Of a DNA stretch of 19,373 bases, positions 1 to 5,900 are shown piece after piece. A program made the position numbers and the translations under genes. Below the pieces are notes generated by a model that had not been told where the DNA came from, did no database searches, and was given only the letters and a program-made list of their open reading frames with translations. Source of the stretch: Chrysochromulina tobinii (Eukaryota > Haptophyta > Prymnesiales > Chrysochromulinaceae). Within the stretch, counting starts at the first letter, position 1; each line of letters begins with the position of its first letter. The stretch covers positions 1 through 19,373 of the forward strand of contig JWZX01001668.1 of the NCBI GenBank assembly GCA_001275005.1, written 5' to 3'.

Positions 1-22
1 GGGGGGGGGGAACGGATCGCCG

Positions 23-1063
23 ATGAAGCGCGGCCGTTGGGCGACCAAGGGTGGGGCTCATCTCTCGGGGTTGCCCATGCAGCGATCAGGGGTCTCCACC
101 CTCTTCGACGACCTCAATCTCGACCATCTCGACAGCGGGGTTGGCGGGAGTTTGACCAACGGAACGGCGGGCAGCTCAGCCGCCTTGGCGCCTACTCGCA
201 CGGCCTCGACGGAGGCGAGCGAGGCGCAGGCGGAGGCGGACAGATACGTGCAGGTGATCATGGCTGCAGAGGAGCCGTTCCAGATAGTGTGGGCGAGTGA
301 GGCGTGGCTCTCGCTCTGCGAGTATCGTGCGCCGCAGGTGCTCGGGCACACTCTGGATCTCATCCAGGGGCCGTACACGTCAAAGGCGGCCGTGACAAAG
401 CTGCTGACGGCCATCCGAAAGGGGGAGCCGGTGCGTGTGTCGATGATCAACCACACGCGCACGGGCCGCCCCTTTTCACACACGCTGCAAGTCGAGCCGT
501 TGCGAGATTCGCGAGGCGGGGTGCAATGCTTCCAGGCGACCTCGTCTGACGTCGACGAGGACCCGCAGCTCCCGTCGTTGGCCAACGACGCCATGCCGCG
601 CATGCCGCGCTTGCCTTCGTCCGTCCGGCTGGGTGACGCGGCCTCTGCCCTGCTCGAAGATTCATTAGGTGGTGGCGGCGCTGACTCGGAGGGGGGCGCT
701 GTGTCGGGCGAGTACACGAACCCACGGGCAATGCTGCGGACGGCGTCGGAGATCGCTCTGGGCGCGATGCTCACGCGCAACGGCTCGGAGCTCCAAATCT
801 CCGAGATGCTCGACATGTTCAACTACGACGCGCTTACGGCCTCGCCTGCTCTTGCGCCAGCCTCACCGCGGTGCATGCCCACTCCGCAGGCACTCAACGG
901 GGAGCCGAGCGCCGCCGCAGCGCGGCCCGACCTTCGCCCGATCCCGCCGATTGCGGCCGGACAGCCCGCGATCGGCACCATCCCCGAGACGACGCGCGAG
1001 GACCTCGGCGTTGGCTCTGACGACGGCGGCGATGGCGACACGTCGCTCAGTGCATCGACATAA
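23..1063 (+). CDS. PAS/LOV-like domain protein, photoactive Cys absent (possibly 5' partial)
   Basis: A 346-residue frame with one recognisable domain, PAS of LOV subtype, at about residues 75-177. The LOV core is visible: IVWAS at the domain start, GHTLDLIQGP at 108-117 where photosensory LOV domains have GRNCRFLQGP, MINHTRTGRPF at 141-151, and VEPLRD at 157-162. By eye alignment the flavin-adduct Cys is Leu111, and the flipping Gln near the domain end is replaced by Ser (about 174). One flavin-contacting Asn is kept (N143) and the next is His153. It is therefore probably not a classical blue-light sensor; a ligand-binding or interaction PAS is more likely. The rest is low complexity, apart from a short helical stretch (ISEMLDMFNYDAL, about 259-271). 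No kinase, bZIP or other output domain is visible. The frame is open back to base 2, so the start at 23 is provisional and an N-terminal part may lie outside the window. Confidence 0.75.
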   Translation: MKRGRWATKGGAHLSGLPMQRSGVSTLFDDLNLDHLDSGVGGSLTNGTAGSSAALAPTRTASTEASEAQAEADRYVQVIMAAEEPFQIVWASEAWLSLCEYRAPQVLGHTLDLIQGPYTSKAAVTKLLTAIRKGEPVRVSMINHTRTGRPFSHTLQVEPLRDSRGGVQCFQATSSDVDEDPQLPSLANDAMPRMPRLPSSVRLGDAASALLEDSLGGGGADSEGGAVSGEYTNPRAMLRTASEIALGAMLTRNGSELQISEMLDMFNYDALTASPALAPASPRCMPTPQALNGEPSAAAARPDLRPIPPIAAGQPAIGTIPETTREDLGVGSDDGGDGDTSLSAST

Positions 1064-1768
1064 GACGTGGCGAGGGCTGCCGACCGGATGGACACATGCA
1101 CGCGTCCCATTCCACAATGATGACCATGAGGACCACATGAACTCGACGCGAGACGAGACGCCTTCGTTGCAACTGAGCATGGCATTGGCACGCGGGGGTT
1201 CGACTATTGCTGCTGATTCTTCGTTTCGCCCTGCCCTGCTTTCGTTGTAGTGTTCATATAATGTAGTTCTGCGTCCTTACGGTGTCAGGTGTCTTCCTTA
1301 CGGTTTCATCGCGCACGATCCTCGGCAGCACGGGCAACGCCACGGGCATCGAAAGCACGAAGACGAAAGTCGAGCGCGCCGCCGCGCGCCCCCGACGCGG
1401 TCGGCACCAAGGGTCGGCACACGCGACGGATGTATGCGTGTGTCCGCGCTCGTCAAGCGCGTCTCTCTACGCTAGCGACTGTGCGGTTAAAAATATAATC
1501 TCGACTTCATCATAATCTTAAAGGGATCATGGTTTTGAATAAGTGTTAAGTCGCTGATAAGTGTTAAGTCGCTGAGTCCCAGGAGCCACGAGGTGGTGTG
1601 ATGTGCGAGAGACAGTGGTATTGGCGGTTGGGCGGCGTCGTGCGGTCATTGCGCTGGTTACATGTGAGCCTTGTGGGGAGTGTTGTGCGCGTAATCTCTT
1701 GCCCAGAACACGCACTCTGAATCCCATTCACACTTCATTCCGCGGCGCCGCGATTTGACACGTTTTCC
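1064..1768. other. Intergenic region, no gene recognised
   Basis: Between the PAS gene and the CaaX-type gene I find no coding frame with recognisable content. Its AT content is higher than that of the flanking genes, especially around 1480-1560. The only clear structure is an 18-bp perfect tandem duplication at 1539-1574. The region presumably holds the 3' untranslated region of the first gene and the promoter of the second. No diagnostic promoter or polyadenylation motif could be assigned. Confidence 0.5.
1539..1574. repeat. 18-bp perfect tandem duplication
   Basis: Two head-to-tail copies of ATAAGTGTTAAGTCGCTG lie at 1539-1556 and 1557-1574. They are in AT-richer intergenic DNA about 200 bases upstream of the start codon at 1769. 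The function is unknown. It could be a simple slippage duplication or a doubled regulatory site. Confidence 0.85.
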
Positions 1769-2473
1769 ATGCCGAAGGACGTCGACGATGTCGTCACGAT
1801 CTCAACTATCGAAGACTTCGGAGACGACGTTGACGCCCTGCCACGTAACCGAGAACTAGATTCCTCAACGATGGTCAAGCAGCCCATCAAGATCCTATCT
1901 GGCCGAGGGATCAGCAACAGCAACCGCAGCGACCTTTCTCGCCCTTTCAACTTCTCTCCAGAAAGCAGCCGCCCGGTCACCGCCGGCTCAGATTGCGAGT
2001 TCATGGAGCTCGGCTCCTACGAGGTGCCGACGCCGCCACCATCGACGAGGCGGGTGCTAATTCATGAGCCGGCGGCAGTGCCGATGCATGTGCAGGGGGT
2101 GCAGGGACATGCATGTGTTGGGCGAGGCCAAGGACGAGGCCAAGGGGGAGGCCAAGTGGGAGACCACGGCGGCCGCTCTCAAGACGGCGGAGGGAGCGGC
2201 GTCGGAGAGGGCGGCGGACGACGCGCAAACGGGGTGCACGCCCGGAGGCGAGGAGGCAGCGATCTAGCGCGTGCGTCGGAGACATTCACCCTTCCGACGC
2301 ACACTGAGGAGCGAGAAGGCACACCGGATCTCGGAGACCTCCCGATGCTATCATCACGGCCTGGCACGGCCATGCAGGGCACCCGGCCAGAGAATATGCA
2401 ACCGGAATATGCACCGGTGGTCGTGGACGAGCGCGAGCCGCCTGCAAAGAACAGCAACTGCGCGCTCATGTGA
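1769..2473 (+). CDS. Unrecognised small protein with C-terminal CaaX box; internal reading-frame conflict
   Basis: A 234-residue frame that I do not recognise. The N-terminal third (acidic, with SSRPVTAGSD and PTPPPST segments) and the C-terminal quarter look like genuine coding sequence. The protein ends NSNCALM; the last four residues form a CaaX box (Cys231), which in eukaryotes directs prenylation and, with Met last, favours farnesylation, so membrane attachment is plausible. The middle (about 2100-2265) is suspicious. In this frame it reads as Gly/Arg-rich with relaxed third positions. The next frame reads as an Ala/Glu/Lys-rich amphipathic segment (repeated GEAK/DEAK units, then AALKTAEGAASERAADDAQ) with strongly G/C third positions, ending at TAG 2265-2267. 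This suggests an indel or unrecognised splicing near the G run at about 2093-2098. The first ATG was chosen because the sequence right after it already looks coding. Confidence 0.5.
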   Translation: MPKDVDDVVTISTIEDFGDDVDALPRNRELDSSTMVKQPIKILSGRGISNSNRSDLSRPFNFSPESSRPVTAGSDCEFMELGSYEVPTPPPSTRRVLIHEPAAVPMHVQGVQGHACVGRGQGRGQGGGQVGDHGGRSQDGGGSGVGEGGGRRANGVHARRRGGSDLARASETFTLPTHTEEREGTPDLGDLPMLSSRPGTAMQGTRPENMQPEYAPVVVDEREPPAKNSNCALM

Positions 2474-2983
2474 GCCGTCCCTCTGTGCTCACAGATGTTG
2501 CCTGCATCACGCCAAAGGCACATGCAGTCCACGTTCGTACGATGCAGGCCACCCTTATTGGCCCTTTTTTAGGAGTTGAGTGCGCGCACGCCACGCACGC
2601 TTGTCATCGGCGCAGTATGCAGTACGTGGAGTACTGCACGCGAGTACGGATAAACGCCGGGTCGGGCTGGTGTGTGCGCCACGCCGGGGGCGGGCTAGCC
2701 GGCGTCGAGGGGTGGGCTCGGCCCAGTGGGCAAACTCCTTGCCCTCAGTAGAGAGGAGGAAGAGCGAAAGACGGAGTGCTGCGACTTCGGAGAGAAATAT
2801 TAATTGATAATCGTCAATTCGCGCACCGCGGATCGCGCGCAGAATCGCGGTCCGGTCGTCGACACGTCAGCCCGCGTCAGCCCGTGCCGATAACCCGACC
2901 GATACCGCAGGACCAGCCCCCGGCGCGCGGGTCGACGCCCGGCCGAGCGCGAGCCGGCTCCGTGTCCGACAGGCCAATTCGGG
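2474..2983. other. Intergenic region between converging genes
   Basis: About 0.5 kb between the ends of two converging genes (the CaaX-type gene and the trehalose gene), so it should hold two 3' untranslated regions. An AT-rich patch lies at about 2797-2815. A short CGTCAGCCCG duplication lies at about 2864-2884. I see no RNA gene and no convincing coding frame. Confidence 0.45.
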
Positions 2984-5900
2984 TCAGTCGTGAGGCTGAG
3001 GCGCAGCCACAAAGCTCACAGCCGGACCCACAGGGCCTGCCATGGGGCCTGCCATGGGGCCTGCCATGGGGCCTGCCATGGGGCCTGCCATGGGGCCGGG
3101 CCGTGCCGGCGCATCGGCGGCGGGCGGTGGCGGCTCGGCGGTGCCGGCCTGCTCAGCCGCGCCGATAAGCACGCGGTCGTGCAGAAAGAGGGCGAGGAAC
3201 TCGGCCACGTCACGCTGCTGCAGCCAAAACTCAGCGGCGGTCTCGCTTCGCTTGGGCGCTCGCTCGCGCACGACGATCGGGATGCCATAGCCGTTGGCGC
3301 GCAGCAGCTCGAAGGCGTCCTCGTCGGTGGTGTCGTCTCCGATGTAGATGGGCAGGATTGTCTTTGAGCGCTCTGCCGCACCTGATGGTAGTCCCATCTG
3401 CTCGCACATGTTCTTGAGCAGCCACTCGACTGCGCGCCCCTTGTGCCAATTGACTTGCGGCTTGAGCTCAATGACATGATGACGTGAAGCCGAGCTGCGC
3501 CGGAGCATCGGCTGCTCCTCGAGCGCCGCGTCGAGCGCCGCGTCCAGTGCGAGCAGCGCCTCGTCTGACACGTTGCGCGTGTGCACTGAGAGCGCGAACT
3601 TGTTGTCCTCGATCAGTACGCCCGGGATCTGCTTGAGCTTCGCCTGCAGCTTGGTGAGCGCGCCCTGAAAGGAATGAGCCGGCGAGCCAGGGGTTGTGGG
3701 TGAGAGGGGAAGGGAGTGGAGTGAGGGATGGTGGTGGCAGGCATTCGGTTCGCGTGCGCATGCCTGGATGGTGGGCAGCAGCTCATGGGCGACAGTGTAG
3801 TTGAGCTGCGAGCCAGATGGTCCGACGATCTCAAACCCATGTGAGCCTGCAAAATAGAGTCCGTCCACCTGTACCCACTGCCGAAGCTTCTCCATAGAAC
3901 GGCCGGAGACAATCGCAGTCGGATGGCGGTCACACAGCTCGCTCAGGAGCGCCCGCGTGCCACTCGGCAAGCGTGCGGCCGCCGGGTCGGCCACCATGGG
4001 CGAGAGAGTGCCGTCGTAGTCGAGGCAGAAGGCGGGCGTCAAGCAGCTCGTCATCCGCTCAGCGATGTCGACGAGCGTCGCGCGCGAGAGAGCATTGGGA
4101 AGGAGCTCCTCGGACGAGGCGGCCGCGTCGGCCGCGGCCGCCTGTGCGGCTGACTGCGCGTCGGCCGCGGCCGCCTGGGCCGCCTGAGAGGCGAGAATCT
4201 CGCGTGTGTCGGCGGCAGCCTGCGGCGACTGTGGCGTAAGTGTGAGTGCATACAGCAACTGTGTCGCCTCACGCTCGGATGTCAAGAAGAAGCGCGCATG
4301 CGTCGACCGATTGCCCAGGACCACGGAGAAGACGCCTCCCGCCTCAATGTCGAGCGCACGCCGCGTCCCACTTCGCCCAAGAAGTGCACCCAGCGTGAGG
4401 GGGGGCGCCTCGACGCCGGCAGCGCCGGCGCCGGCGGCCGCTGTGGCGGCCGCATCGTCCGTCGTGCCGATGGCATCGCCGGCGCCGTCGGCAGCGACGA
4501 GCGCCATGCCGGGCTCATCCACTCCGCTGTCCGCCGTCCGTCCTTCAATCGAGTGCAGCTGCAGGAATAGGTCCTCGTCGCGCCCCGTGAAGTTACCCAT
4601 TGCGAGAACGAAGTCAAAGCTGCGCGGCGGCAGCGCGGCGGCCGTGGGCGAGGCTGCAGACCCTCCTTTGCTCGACCGAGAGGCGCCGTCACGGGCGCCC
4701 CCGAGCTCGGCGGCAAGCAGCTGCATGAGGCCGTGGCCGCATGAGGATCCGTGAGGACGCACCTCGACCGTCGTGCCCTCCCACAACTTCTCCACCGGCG
4801 CATCCACGAGGAGCTTCTCGAGATGCTCGACGAGATTCGACGCCTGCTGAGCGCCCAGCTCGGCGTCTGACGAATCGTACGACCATCGGATCGTACGGTC
4901 GCGCCGTTCGACGCGTGAGCCGGGCGTACGCTCCTCAAAATAGCGGAAGACTGCTTCGACGCTCTCCAGCCACTCGTCGGTTTGAGCGGCCTGCAGCGTG
5001 GTCTCCCAGCCTATCGACAAGTCGATGGAGGTGAAGACGCCGCTCTCGGCCAAGCGCCACAGCTGGCCACACCGAGGCTCATCAGTCCCCTTCTGATCAA
5101 CTGTGGAGGCGGCGACCGCGGCGACCGCGGCGACCGCGGCCGCGAGCGATGCGGCCACAACGTCTACGTCCACGCCGCCAAGCAGATCCTCCTGCGCAGC
5201 GCCCGCCGCAGCGCCCGCCGCAGCGCCCGCCGCAGCGCCAAGGCTGGCACTCCAGCCGCCAGCCGCCCCTCGGTTTCCAGCGCGAGCTGCGCGTGCCGAC
5301 TTGGCGTTCGCAGCACTCCTACTCCTGCTGCTGCTGCTGCTGCGACTGCTGCTGCGACGGCGGCTCATGCTACCTCGCCGGCGCCTGCCGGCGGCGCCGC
5401 GCGCCTCGAGGCTCGCCGGTAGCGTGAGCGCCATCTCGGGCGCCATCGCGGCGTACCTGATGAGGGAGGCCATCAGAGGTTATTAGGGGTCATCAAGGGT
5501 CATCAGAGTTCATGAGAGCACCATCTCGGGCGCCATCGCGGGCGCAATCATCGCGGGCGCCATCTCGGCGTACATCTGCAGGACAGACGCAGATGGGCCC
5601 GAGGGAGTCCGCTCGACGGCGAGCGAGGCGAACGAGGCGCTCAGCTCATCCATGCGCGCGCGCGAGCGGCCCGAGGAGAGCAGCACAGTATTTGCCGGGT
5701 CGGCCAGCAACTTGGCCAGCAGCTGCCTCTGCTCGAGGGTGAGCGTGGTGTCGTCGTTGGCCGTTGCGCCCGTCGCGGGCAAAAAGGTGCCGCCGACGCT
5801 GAGCACAAGCAGCCGGCGCGTCGCATTTGAGTACGCTTCCACCACCTTCGCGAGCGGCAGCGGGTGGCCGTGCGCCGTCCGGCGCCGAAGCTCTTCCGAA

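Noticed and set aside
1-10. Run of ten G at the window start
   Set aside because: Too short to interpret; possibly a contig or gap edge or a chance homopolymer.
1282-1515. Open frames after the PAS gene
   Set aside because: Short, no domain-like content, several overlapping alternatives, and no consistent third-position bias.
5523-5540. Alternative donor ATG|GTGCTC for the 117-nt intron
   Set aside because: It is phase 0, whereas the best acceptor (CATCAG at 5457) needs phase 2. Using it would require a weak acceptor inside the next exon.
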